The notes: generated by a model from the sequence alone, not told the origin. Counted from the first letter of the stretch, positions 5,295 through 12,232 are shown. The stretch is DNA of 15,148 bases from JANYLN01 sp041687575 (GCA_041687575.1 JAWLBS010000095.1:1-15148), one strand, 5' to 3'. A program made the numbers and translations.

Positions 5295-8165
5295 CTACCA
5301 TCCCCCCGCCGCCAGGGACGCTTTCAGCCGCTCCGCCAGCACCCGCACACCCGGCTCCCGCAGCGCCGCAATGCGGTCGCCGGGCAGATCGTACGCCTCG
5401 ATCTCGTCCGCCAACCCGTCCCACCCCATCCGCGGGTCGTCGTGAAACAGTCCCGCGTCAAACTCGCTGCAGCGAAACAGCGTGATCCGCCCCGGGTACC
5501 GCCGCAGCACGTGCCCGTTGCTCGGCAATGGCCGGCCCACGCGCTGCCGAAGCCACGGAAAACACCGATCGCTCACCCGCAGCCCCCCGGCCTCGGCGCG
5601 CTCCAGCAGGTACCTCGCCTTCTGAGCCGCCGTGCGCTGCCGCAGCTGCTGCAGGTGCCCCCGCAACCCCCGCAGCGGCCGGCGCATCGCCCCCTGCACA
5701 TACAACTCCGCGATCGCCACCAGCCCCACCGCCGCCCCCTGCTCGCGCAGCCGGTGTGCCATCTCGAATACTATCTGCCCGCCGTAGCAGAATCCCACCA
5801 GCAGGTACGGCCCATCCGGCTGCACGCTGCGCACCTGTCGCACGTACCGATCCGCCAGGTACGCCAGCATCTCGCTGGCCACGCCGTCGTCCCGTGCCGC
5901 CTCCTCGGGATACCGCAGCGCATACACCGGCCGGTCCCGCCCCAGGCACCTGCTCAGCCCCGCAAACGTGTACACGTCCCCGCCATGCCCCGGCACGCAA
6001 AACAGCGGCACGCCCTCCCCCGCCGGCTGCAGCGGCACCAGGTACGACTCCTCCTGCCCGGCCACCCCGCCCTCCAGCACCGCCGCCATCTGCGCGATCG
6101 TCGGCGATTGAAAGATAATGGAACGCTCCAGCTCCCTGCCGACGAGCCTCTCGGCCGCCAGCACCGCCTGCACCCCCGACAGCGAGTCCCCTCCCAGCGC
6201 GAAGAAGTTGTCGTCCCGCCCCACCCGCTCGACCTTGAGCACCTCGGCCCAGGCCGTTGCCAGCGACTCTTCCAGTTCGCCGCGCGGCGCCGCGTACTCA
6301 GACTCCAGCTCCTTCGCCAGCGCCTTCGCCAGCGTCACCCGCTGCACCTTGCCCGTAGGTCCCTTGGGGATCCGCTCCAGCACCACCACCCGGCTGGGCA
6401 CCTTGTGCGGTGCCAGCCGCTCGAAGGCGAACCGCCGCACCTCCTGCTCGCTCAGCCCGCTGCCCGCCTGCGCCACCACCGCCGCCGCCAGGTCGTCCCC
6501 CAGCGTGCGGTGCGGCACCGCGAACGCCGCCGCCTCGACCACGTCCGGGTGCGCCAGCAGCGCCTCGTCCACCTCGCGCGGGGCGATCTTCTCCCCGCCG
6601 CGATTCACCATCTCCTTGATCCGCCCGATGATCGTCAGGTACCCGTCGGCGTCCATCACGCCGCGGTCCCCGGTCCGGAACCACCCGTCCGTGAACGCCC
6701 GCGCGTTCGCCTCCGGGTTGCTGACGTACCCCGACGTGACGTTCTCGCCGCGGATCACCACCTCGCCGCTCTCGCCTGCCGGCAGCAACCGCCCCTGTTC
6801 GTCCATCACCGCGACCTGCGGCCCCGCCGCCACGCCCACCGTCCCGGGCTTTCGCGGCCGCGGCGGCAGCGGGTTGCTCGTCATCTGGTGCGATGCCTCG
6901 GTCATCCCGTACGACTCGATCACCGGCGCGCCGAAGGCCGCCTCCAGTCCCGCCAGCACCTGCGGCGGCAATGCAGACGAACTCGACCGGATCAGCCGCA
7001 GCCCGCACCCCGCCGCCGCCTCCGGCTCGCCCTGCGCCCGCGCCAGGATCGCCTGGTGCATCGTCGGCACCGCCGAATACCATGTCGCCCCCGTTTCCTT
7101 GAGCCACTCGAAAAACCGCTCAGCCGCAAACCCCGGCGTGCACACCACCGAGGCTCCGGCCGACAGGCTCGACAGCACCGCCCCGATCAGCCCGTGAATG
7201 TGAAACAGCGGCATCACGTTCAGGCAGCGGTCCCGCTCGCTCAGCGCCAGCGTCGCCGCCACGTTCCCCGCCGACGCACAGACGTTCGCGTGCGTCAACG
7301 GCACCATCTTCGGCCGCGCCGTCGTCCCCGACGTGTGCAGCACCAGCGCCACGTCGTTTGCCCCCGCCAGCTGGGTGTCACGGTCTTGTGCAGCAGGGCC
7401 GTGCGAAGTAGGGCGGGCTGTGCCCGCCAAAGAAGCGGCCGCGCTGCCAGAATCCTGCGTTAACGAGCCGCGACCGTGAGGGAGCGGTAAACCCCGCCGG
7501 GCGACACCGTCCTGCGTCTTCATCACGTCGTCGTTATTGACGGAACCGGAAGCAGGGTCGTGCGATGTAGGGCGGGCTGCGCCCGCCAAAGAAGCAGCCG
7601 CGCTACCAGGGTCGTATGTATCAGGACCGTGACCTTCGCGTGGAGAATCACTCCCGCAAGCGAGCGGTAAAGACCCGCGACCATCAGGTCGCGGTGAACC
7701 TGCGGACGAGAGCACGTCCCCCTCCACCTCCCCGTCCAGATCGAATGCCCCCGCCGGCCCGTCCCGCTGCGGAATCAACTCAACCACCGCAATCCCCCGC
7801 CGCCGCGCCACCTCCCGCACCGGCGAGTCCGCCCCTCGCGCCACGATCACCGCCCGCGCCGCCAGGTCTTCCAGGTAGAACTCGAACTCCTCCGCCCGGT
7901 ACGCCGGGTTCAGCGGCGCGCTGACCGCGCACGACGCCACCGACACGAACGCCGCCGCCAGCTCCGGCCCGTTCGGCAGCACGATCGCCACCCGGTCGCC
8001 CTGCCCCACCCCCAGCCCGCGCAATCGCGCCGCCGTCCGCTCGATCTGTGCGCACAGCCCGGCGTACGTCAGCTCCGCCCGCCCCGGCGCCAGGATCGCC
8101 GCCGCCTCCGGCCGCACCTTCGCCCGCTCCGCCAGAACCCCGTGAATCGTCCCATTCCCAACCAT
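5295..8165 (-). CDS. Adenylation-carrier-thioesterase (A-T-TE) one-module synthetase
   Basis: This 956-aa protein would activate an acid as an acyl-adenylate, load it on a carrier domain and release it through a thioesterase domain. The A domain shows LHTSGTTARPKMVPLTH (276-292), YGMTE (419-423), WFRTGD (495-500), the hinge GRIKEMVNRGGEKIAP (from 514) and the catalytic Lys606 in GPTGKVQR. It resembles acyl-CoA/oxalyl-CoA ligase-type A domains more than amino-acid ones. The carrier domain has GGDS with Ser661 for phosphopantetheine. The TE domain (about 718-951) has G-F-C793-Y-G-G, with Glu820 and Arg931 where Asp and His are expected. Residues 152-269 are an insertion built from two copies of an intergenic repeat. 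ATG at 8165 was chosen over TTG at 8222 and ATG at 8204 because AGGGGG lies 7 nt upstream. It is divergent from the dockerin gene. No phosphopantetheinyl transferase or partner module is present. The substrate is unknown. Confidence 0.88.
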   Translation of the reverse strand: MVGNGTIHGVLAERAKVRPEAAAILAPGRAELTYAGLCAQIERTAARLRGLGVGQGDRVAIVLPNGPELAAAFVSVASCAVSAPLNPAYRAEEFEFYLEDLAARAVIVARGADSPVREVARRRGIAVVELIPQRDGPAGAFDLDGEVEGDVLSSAGSPRPDGRGSLPLACGSDSPREGHGPDTYDPGSAAASLAGAARPTSHDPASGSVNNDDVMKTQDGVARRGLPLPHGRGSLTQDSGSAAASLAGTARPTSHGPAAQDRDTQLAGANDVALVLHTSGTTARPKMVPLTHANVCASAGNVAATLALSERDRCLNVMPLFHIHGLIGAVLSSLSAGASVVCTPGFAAERFFEWLKETGATWYSAVPTMHQAILARAQGEPEAAAGCGLRLIRSSSSALPPQVLAGLEAAFGAPVIESYGMTEASHQMTSNPLPPRPRKPGTVGVAAGPQVAVMDEQGRLLPAGESGEVVIRGENVTSGYVSNPEANARAFTDGWFRTGDRGVMDADGYLTIIGRIKEMVNRGGEKIAPREVDEALLAHPDVVEAAAFAVPHRTLGDDLAAAVVAQAGSGLSEQEVRRFAFERLAPHKVPSRVVVLERIPKGPTGKVQRVTLAKALAKELESEYAAPRGELEESLATAWAEVLKVERVGRDDNFFALGGDSLSGVQAVLAAERLVGRELERSIIFQSPTIAQMAAVLEGGVAGQEESYLVPLQPAGEGVPLFCVPGHGGDVYTFAGLSRCLGRDRPVYALRYPEEAARDDGVASEMLAYLADRYVRQVRSVQPDGPYLLVGFCYGGQIVFEMAHRLREQGAAVGLVAIAELYVQGAMRRPLRGLRGHLQQLRQRTAAQKARYLLERAEAGGLRVSDRCFPWLRQRVGRPLPSNGHVLRRYPGRITLFRCSEFDAGLFHDDPRMGWDGLADEIEAYDLPGDRIAALREPGVRVLAERLKASLAAGGW
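7393..7449. repeat. Intragenic repeat copy A (GTAGGGCGGGCT family)
   Basis: This 57-nt unit matches 7552-7608 at 52 of 57 positions, 159 nt (exactly 53 codons) away. Its core, GTAGGGCGGGCT followed by GCCCGCC, is the same palindromic element found between genes at 1814, 12578, 12654 and 12697. Here it lies inside the adenylation domain and encodes AAASLAGTARPTSHGPA on the minus strand. Confidence 0.85.
7552..7608. repeat. Intragenic repeat copy B (GTAGGGCGGGCT family)
   Basis: This is the second in-frame copy, encoding AAASLAGAARPTSHDPA. Each copy is associated with a neighbouring stretch containing GAGCGGTAAA (7481-7490 and 7661-7670), so the duplicated unit is composite and longer than 57 nt. 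The reading frame stays open through both copies. Confidence 0.85.
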
Positions 8166-8172
8166 GCCGACA

Positions 8173-8178
8173 CCCCCT
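8173..8178 (-). promoter_or_regulatory. Ribosome binding site favouring the ATG at 8165
   Basis: AGGGGG on the minus strand lies 7 nt before the ATG at 8165. The longer reading from TTG at 8222 has AAGGGG only 3 nt upstream, and the ATG at 8204 has no clear site. The family's N-terminus (short lead, then LAERAKVRPEAAAI) also fits 8165. Confidence 0.5.
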
Positions 8179-8351
8179 GTGCCCGTGCCTGGACATGCAG
8201 TCATCTTGATTCCAATCGCCAACCACCCCTTACCCCGCGGCCCCCGACCCGCCGCGAGACCCCATCAGGATCATAGCCGCCCGAAAGCACCCGAGGGCTG
8301 AATCCGCCCGCACCAGGTACGACGCCTCCGCCGACCACTGAAAGGCCGCCC

Positions 8352-8363
8352 GTCCGCGCGGAC
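8352..8363. repeat. GTCCGCGCGGAC palindrome in the divergent intergenic gap
   Basis: A 12-nt perfect palindrome lies in the 422-nt gap (8166-8587) between the divergent adenylation and dockerin genes. GCGGACAGGC occurs twice here (8359-8368 and about 8390-8399). Apart from this and the promoter candidate at 8414-8442, I see no gene or RNA in the gap. Confidence 0.35.
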
Positions 8364-8413
8364 AGGCCGGACATCCGGGCAGGCGGCGAGCGGACAGGCT
8401 GCTCCAGAATGTC

Positions 8414-8442
8414 TTGACCTCGCGGCTGTCATGAAGTACCAT
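8414..8442 (+). promoter_or_regulatory. Candidate sigma70-type promoter of the dockerin gene
   Basis: TTGACC (8414-8419) is separated by 17 nt from TACCAT (8437-8442). This would give a leader of about 140 nt before the start at 8588. The -35 matches 5 of 6 and the -10 only 4 of 6 consensus bases, so it is tentative. Confidence 0.35.
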
Positions 8443-8574
8443 GATGCTTACTCGCATTTCCCGTGCCTTACAGAAAACCGTCCGCCGCGGAGGCGGATGG
8501 AGTCGCTACATTGGGAAAATGGGCCTCGGGAGTCGGGCGTTCACGTCTCTGGCCGGCCCCGTGCCCGCAGCAGC

Positions 8575-8580
8575 AAGGAG
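8575..8580 (+). promoter_or_regulatory. Ribosome binding site choosing the second of two close ATGs
   Basis: AAGGAG lies 7 nt before the ATG at 8588 but only 1 nt before the in-frame ATG at 8582, so 8588 is the functional start. The small secreted-protein gene at 10376 has the same arrangement. Confidence 0.7.
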
Positions 8581-8587
8581 AATGGCC

Positions 8588-9808
8588 ATGGTACGTGGAA
8601 GTCCCTTCTTTGTGGCGGTGGCGGCGGTCGCGGTGTGGACCGGCACAGCCTGCGGCGGGCTCTACTTCGACGTCTTTCCCGCCTCGGCCGACGGCTCGAT
8701 GAACCTGGTCGAGGGCTACTCCATCGCCGGCGACGGTGCCGCGCCGCTGGCCAAATCGTGGCAGCGGATGGCGTTTCTTGGCTTCAACGCCCCCAGCGAC
8801 GGCCCGGACGGCGTGCCCGCCGGCGCGAGCAAGGGCGGCGTCGCAGACAGCGGCGACGGCGTCCTGCTGAGCGACTGGCTCGTCGGCAGAAAGGTCGTTC
8901 GCGCGGAGCTGTACTTCCGCGACGCCACGTACAGCACCTGCGACAAGGAGAACGGCCAGGGCTCCTGGATCAACGACCCGGTCCAGATCGTCGGCTTCCG
9001 CGTCGCCAACAGCGGCCCCTTCGTCGACCGCGGGGACTTCGGCGGCGGCTTTGCCGACGGGGCCGCGGGATACGACGCCCCCCTGCTGGAAGGCGGCGAG
9101 AACGCCCCGCCGGCCTGGCGGGTCGCCCCGGGCCCGTACGCCTGCAAGGGCGACATCGCCGGCGGCGAGTACTACAGGCTCTCCTACGCCGCAGCCGAAA
9201 ACAGCGGCATGGACGTCCGCGCCGACCAGCCTTGGTTCGACAGCAGCGGGCAGGGCTGCGGCGGCTACAGTGCCAGTGCCAATCGATTCGCGTTCGGCTG
9301 GATCGTCATGAACGCAGCCACCACAGGCCAGATGGTCAACAGCGATCCGATCGACTGGACCGACTGCACGGGCACCTACGGCGAACAAGAGCCGCGCGAC
9401 TTCGCCGGCGATGGCAGCGGCGCCCAAGGCTGGTATGCCGCACGGATCGATAGGGCCATCATCGATGCCATGGCCCGGCCCTCCGGCGAGCTCAAAGGCC
9501 TGGTGCTGGATGCCACCAATGCCCCCAACCTCCGGGACGGCCAGCCGTACAGCAACCTGTACTGGACGCGCGAACCGGCCGGCGGCGTGTACGGCCCGTA
9601 CCTGGCCATCACCGCCACGCTGGCCGGAGACGTCAACAACGACGGTTGCGTCAATGTCATCGACCTGCTGGCATTCGCCCTGTGGCCGGCCATCTTCCCG
9701 CCGCCGGGCCCGGGTCCAGATCTTGACCCGGATCTCAACGGCGACGGCATCGTCAACGTGCTCGACCTGCTGGCTCTGGCCAGAGACTGGGGCAAGTGCA
9801 TCGAGTAA
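8588..9808 (+). CDS. Secreted protein with C-terminal type I dockerin domain
   Basis: This 406-aa protein has a signal peptide (VRGSPFFVAVAAVAVWTGTA, cleavage near residues 20-24). Residues about 25-340 form an unrecognised, mostly beta domain with paired Cys residues. Segments such as KVVRAELYF and the late GLVLDA...LYWTRE resemble DNRLRE-type or carbohydrate-binding beta domains, but this is weak. The C-terminus (345-406) has two calcium loops, DVNNDGCVNVID (from 348) and DLNGDGIVNVLD (from 382), each followed by a hydrophobic helix: the dockerin type I signature. The two repeats are separated by a Pro/Gly/Asp linker. Dockerins bind cohesins in cellulosomes, but no cohesin is here, and isolated dockerins are frequent in non-cellulosomal bacteria. 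The in-frame ATG at 8441 would overlap the likely promoter and lacks a signal peptide. The gene converges on the next gene across a strong palindrome. Confidence 0.82.
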   Translation: MVRGSPFFVAVAAVAVWTGTACGGLYFDVFPASADGSMNLVEGYSIAGDGAAPLAKSWQRMAFLGFNAPSDGPDGVPAGASKGGVADSGDGVLLSDWLVGRKVVRAELYFRDATYSTCDKENGQGSWINDPVQIVGFRVANSGPFVDRGDFGGGFADGAAGYDAPLLEGGENAPPAWRVAPGPYACKGDIAGGEYYRLSYAAAENSGMDVRADQPWFDSSGQGCGGYSASANRFAFGWIVMNAATTGQMVNSDPIDWTDCTGTYGEQEPRDFAGDGSGAQGWYAARIDRAIIDAMARPSGELKGLVLDATNAPNLRDGQPYSNLYWTREPAGGVYGPYLAITATLAGDVNNDGCVNVIDLLAFALWPAIFPPPGPGPDLDPDLNGDGIVNVLDLLALARDWGKCIE

Positions 9809-9862
9809 GTCCCGTCCCTAGGCCGCACGCCGGGCGGAGGTTGCAGAAAAACAGTTTTGGAA

Positions 9863-9892
9863 ACCAGGGGCGGCCGCGCGGCCGCCCCTGGT
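9863..9892. terminator. Perfect 30-nt palindrome, probable two-way terminator
   Basis: ACCAGGGGCGGCCGC is followed at once by its exact complement, giving a very stable GC stem between two convergent genes (stops at 9808 and 9984). On the minus strand it is followed by CTGTTTTTCTG about 10 nt on, so it fits best as the end of the small secreted-protein gene. It may also stop the dockerin transcript. Confidence 0.65.
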
Positions 9893-9983
9893 CACATTCC
9901 AACGCTAAAGCCGTCGGAGACGCAGAACCGCCCCCCAGGAGCCGGCCGCTCTACCTGCGCTGGCGACGCTCTACTCCATGTTC

Positions 9984-10376
9984 TCAGTCGTCCTTGAACT
10001 TGATCTTGCCGTCGTCGATCTCGATCTTGCCATCCTCGTACTTGATCTCGGCCTCGATCTCGCCCTTATCGTACTCCAGTTTGAACTTCTCCAGCTGGCC
10101 GTAGCCGCGACTGTAGCCGTACTCCTGCCAGTACCGCACGGCGTCGCTGTACCACTGCATGAAGCCGGAGTCGTCCGTCCGCCGGTCGTAGGTCCTGTCG
10201 TACCTCTCGTACCTGTCGGTCCGCAGCGGCGGCTGGACCTGGATGCGCACCTCGGTATCGACCGTCCGGTACTGTACGGCCGGGACGGCAGGGTCGCTGT
10301 CCCCGGCAGTCGCCCATGTCGACGCTCCCAGCAGCATCGAAGCGGCCAGGGCGAATGAAGTTGCTGTTCGGTACAT
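9984..10376 (-). CDS. Small secreted protein of unknown function
   Basis: This 130-aa protein has a signal peptide (residues 1-24, MYRTATSFALAASMLLG...ATA). A Tyr/Arg/Asp-rich middle (DRYERYDRTYDRR, 54-66) precedes an aromatic stretch (FMQWYSDAVRYWQEYGYSRGYG, 72-93; trimmed list: W75, Y76, W83, Y86, Y88, Y92). The tail alternates charged and hydrophobic residues in short repeats (EYDKGEI, KYEDGKIEI, DDGKIKF), as expected for beta hairpins. I do not recognise the family. The start was chosen because AGGAG (10384-10388) lies 7 nt before the ATG at 10376; an ATG at 10382 is too close to it. A good promoter candidate lies at 10519-10548, giving a leader of about 135 nt with a hairpin. It converges on the dockerin gene. 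Confidence 0.7.
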   Translation of the reverse strand: MYRTATSFALAASMLLGASTWATAGDSDPAVPAVQYRTVDTEVRIQVQPPLRTDRYERYDRTYDRRTDDSGFMQWYSDAVRYWQEYGYSRGYGQLEKFKLEYDKGEIEAEIKYEDGKIEIDDGKIKFKDD

Positions 10377-10383
10377 CGCCATT

Positions 10384-10388
10384 CTCCT
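10384..10388 (-). promoter_or_regulatory. Ribosome binding site of the small secreted protein
   Basis: AGGAG on the minus strand lies 7 nt before the ATG at 10376 and 1 nt before the in-frame ATG at 10382. It therefore selects the inner start, like the site at 8575-8580. Confidence 0.65.
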
Positions 10389-10401
10389 GTCTGAGGCGCG
10401 T

Positions 10402-10418
10402 TTGCCGCTGAGCGGCAA
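10402..10418. promoter_or_regulatory. Leader hairpin TTGCCGC-TGA-GCGGCAA
   Basis: A perfect 7-bp stem with a 3-nt loop lies 26-42 nt upstream of the start at 10376, inside the predicted leader. A second possible leader stem pairs GGGTGGC with GCCATCC further upstream (minus strand, about 10478-10505). I do not recognise a known riboswitch. Confidence 0.4.
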
Positions 10419-10518
10419 GCCGTTTCGCCACAAATGCCTGCAAGTTCGGTACCACGCTTACGATCCATGTGCCCCGGATGGCCGCTGCAGTCAGATGCCA
10501 CCCTTCGGCTCACAATTA

Positions 10519-10548
10519 ATTACATGGGGCGCCATCCTGACGAGTCAA
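10519..10548 (-). promoter_or_regulatory. Sigma70-type promoter of the small secreted-protein gene
   Basis: On the minus strand TTGACT (10543-10548) and TGTAAT (10519-10524) are separated by 18 nt. Each matches 5 of 6 consensus bases. Transcription would begin near 10512 and leave a leader of about 135 nt. The local AT-rich patch (AATTAATTACA) stands out in this GC-rich window. Confidence 0.55.
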
Positions 10549-10631
10549 GGCTGAACGGCCGGTCCCGGCCGGGGCCGGTGCGTGACACGTTTCACGGGTG
10601 GTTTCGGCGGTATGGGCAGGACTATTGTCTC

Positions 10632-10754
10632 TGTTCTTCGGGCCCCGTCAGGGGCGACCGAACGTAGCCCCGCCTTTCCAAGGCGAGGTCGGCTGGCTCC
10701 CAAGACATTAGGTTGTTGTTCTTGCTGTTGGAGTCCCGTCAGGAACGACTGAAC
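10632..10754. repeat. Two copies of a CCCGTCAGG-type palindromic repeat
   Basis: TGTTCTT...CCCGTCAGGGGCGACCGAAC (10632-10663) and TGTTCTT...CCCGTCAGGAACGACTGAAC (10717-10754) share their core. The first contains the hairpin GCCCC-GTCA-GGGGC (10642-10655) and is followed by CGCCTT-TCC-AAGGCG (10671-10685). Similar AGTCCCGT..GGACGAC-type elements are common intergenic repeats in planctomycetes and other bacteria, to my recollection. They lie 3' of the barrel-protein gene (stop at 10783) and fill part of the 406-nt gap 10377-10782, where no gene is seen. Confidence 0.55.
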
Positions 10755-10782
10755 TCCCCTGGCGCTTGGAGCCTACCCATTT

Positions 10783-12174
10783 TCAGATGACAGTCACGTG
10801 GTCCATGCGATACCACCCATCACTGGTCCGGCCGGCCATCCCCATCTTCACCGCCGGCTCGTCCGTCCGCGGGTCCACGATGCCGACCTGCACTTCATAC
10901 GCCCCCGGCGGGATGTCGGCCGGGAGGCGGATGGCGCTGTCGAAGACGCTGTCGCCGGGCAGCCAGTCGATGATGTTGGCCGACGTCCTGAACACAAACG
11001 ACCCCGCCTCGCCCCTCAACCGAATCGCAAACTCGAACGGCTTGTAGCACGGCGCCACGCCCAGGTTCTCGATCCAGCTCGTAAACGGCATCACCTCCCC
11101 GCGGGCGACCTGCTCCGGGAACGTGAACCGCCGCACCGCCAGCCGATACCCCATCTTCTTGAGCCACCGGTCGATCTTCGGCTGAAGTACCGCCGGGATC
11201 GGCGAGCTCTTCGCGTTGAACGACGAGATGTGCCACTTGAGCGACTGGTCGATGATGTAGTCGATGTCCCACCCCATATCATGCCAGTGCTGCACCACCC
11301 AGCACACCTCGAACGAGATCGGGGCCTTCTTCCACGCATCCTGCATGCCAGCCGTGATGATCATCCGGGGGTAGAAGTCCAGCATGTGGCACCAGGTGCC
11401 CGGCTGGAAGTACTTGTGGTCGGCCTCGTGGACGCCGGGCGACCGCATGTCGCCCAGGCAGTCGGCCCGGTAGCCGACGGCCCGCTTGCTCAGCGCATAG
11501 CGGCACGCATTGCCCGGATACAGCAACATCATCAGCGGCGTTTTCGTGAAGGTGTCGACGTAGGCGTCCACTAGGCGGGTCATCGCCGCGTCCGGCAACT
11601 GGTCGAGCCCCATGCTCTCGCCCCACGCCCCGACCACCGCCGCGTCGACGCCCTCCAGGTCCGGATGGCCGTCGTACCGCCGCCCCATCGCCCGGATGAA
11701 GTTGCCGAAGTGCTCGACGTAGCGGGGGTCGCGGTTGTCGACCATCCACTTTCTGTCCATCCACTCCTCGGTGGCCCACGACCGGTCATCGCCGACGATC
11801 TGGCGGAACCAGTCCGGCACGTCCTGGTCCGGGTTGCCGTGCGTGCCGTGCGGCGCCACGCGAAGCATCAGCGTCTGCCCGCGACTCCTGGCCGTCGCCA
11901 TGGCGTTGTCGATCAGGTCCCAGCGGTAGACATCCTGTTCCGGCTGGAGGTACCGCCAGTAGACGCGGAAGTAGGCGATCGACGTGTCCGGGTGGTCCAC
12001 GTTCGCCAGCGAGCCGCTCTCCGGCTGGTAGACGATCGGGAACCCCTCGGTCCACTTCTTGCCCTCGTTGAGCGCATCGCCGTTGAACCGCTGAAACGTG
12101 GTAAAGCCGATGCCGGGGTTGACCAGGACATCATCGATCAGCAGCGGCCGGACCACTTTGATTTTCGTGTCCAT
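10783..12174 (-). CDS. GH42-like / DUF4832-like barrel protein
   Basis: This 463-aa protein has no signal peptide and is probably cytosolic. The N-terminal motif VNPGIGF (18-24) and YWRYLQPEQDVYRWDLID (72-89) are typical of (beta/alpha)8 clan-A glycosidase-like proteins and of the DUF4832 group. Two glutamates sit at likely catalytic positions: E186 in GAWGESMG and E289 in ISFEVCW. The C-terminal part (about 350-463) is a beta sandwich (EFAIRLRGEAG, PPGAYEVQVGIVDP). A longer reading from an ATG at 12291 exists, but GAGGTG lies about 4 nt before the ATG at 12174 and the extra residues look non-native. It probably acts on an oligosaccharide, but the DUF4832 assignment is from memory of motifs and the substrate is unknown. 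A block shared with the GH42-like gene lies 59-85 nt upstream. Confidence 0.75.
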   Translation of the reverse strand: MDTKIKVVRPLLIDDVLVNPGIGFTTFQRFNGDALNEGKKWTEGFPIVYQPESGSLANVDHPDTSIAYFRVYWRYLQPEQDVYRWDLIDNAMATARSRGQTLMLRVAPHGTHGNPDQDVPDWFRQIVGDDRSWATEEWMDRKWMVDNRDPRYVEHFGNFIRAMGRRYDGHPDLEGVDAAVVGAWGESMGLDQLPDAAMTRLVDAYVDTFTKTPLMMLLYPGNACRYALSKRAVGYRADCLGDMRSPGVHEADHKYFQPGTWCHMLDFYPRMIITAGMQDAWKKAPISFEVCWVVQHWHDMGWDIDYIIDQSLKWHISSFNAKSSPIPAVLQPKIDRWLKKMGYRLAVRRFTFPEQVARGEVMPFTSWIENLGVAPCYKPFEFAIRLRGEAGSFVFRTSANIIDWLPGDSVFDSAIRLPADIPPGAYEVQVGIVDPRTDEPAVKMGMAGRTSDGWYRMDHVTVI

Positions 12175-12177
12175 ACT

Positions 12178-12183
12178 CACCTC
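12178..12183 (-). promoter_or_regulatory. Ribosome binding site fixing the barrel-protein start
   Basis: GAGGTG lies immediately before the ATG at 12174 (3-5 nt spacing depending on register). It supports MDTKIKVV as the true N-terminus rather than the in-frame ATG at 12291. Confidence 0.65.
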
Positions 12184-12232
12184 GCCCCCCGGGCTGCCTG
12201 CCATGCATAAAAAGACGGACCGGCTGACGTTT

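Noticed and set aside
4737..7463. Plus-strand open frame of 908 codons antisense to the A-T-TE gene
   Set aside because: It is Pro/Arg/His-rich with no domain, spans a repeat-filled gap and lies opposite a gene with clear catalytic motifs. High GC leaves antisense frames open by chance.
8468..9427. Minus-strand frame of 319 codons antisense to the dockerin gene
   Set aside because: It has Ala/Val/Gly-biased composition and no ribosome site; the plus strand has dockerin motifs.
10377..10512. Known riboswitch (c-di-GMP-I-like GGCAAACG segment) in the leader of the small secreted protein
   Set aside because: A GGCAAAC word follows a hairpin, but the rest of the conserved c-di-GMP-I core could not be found, so no class is claimed.
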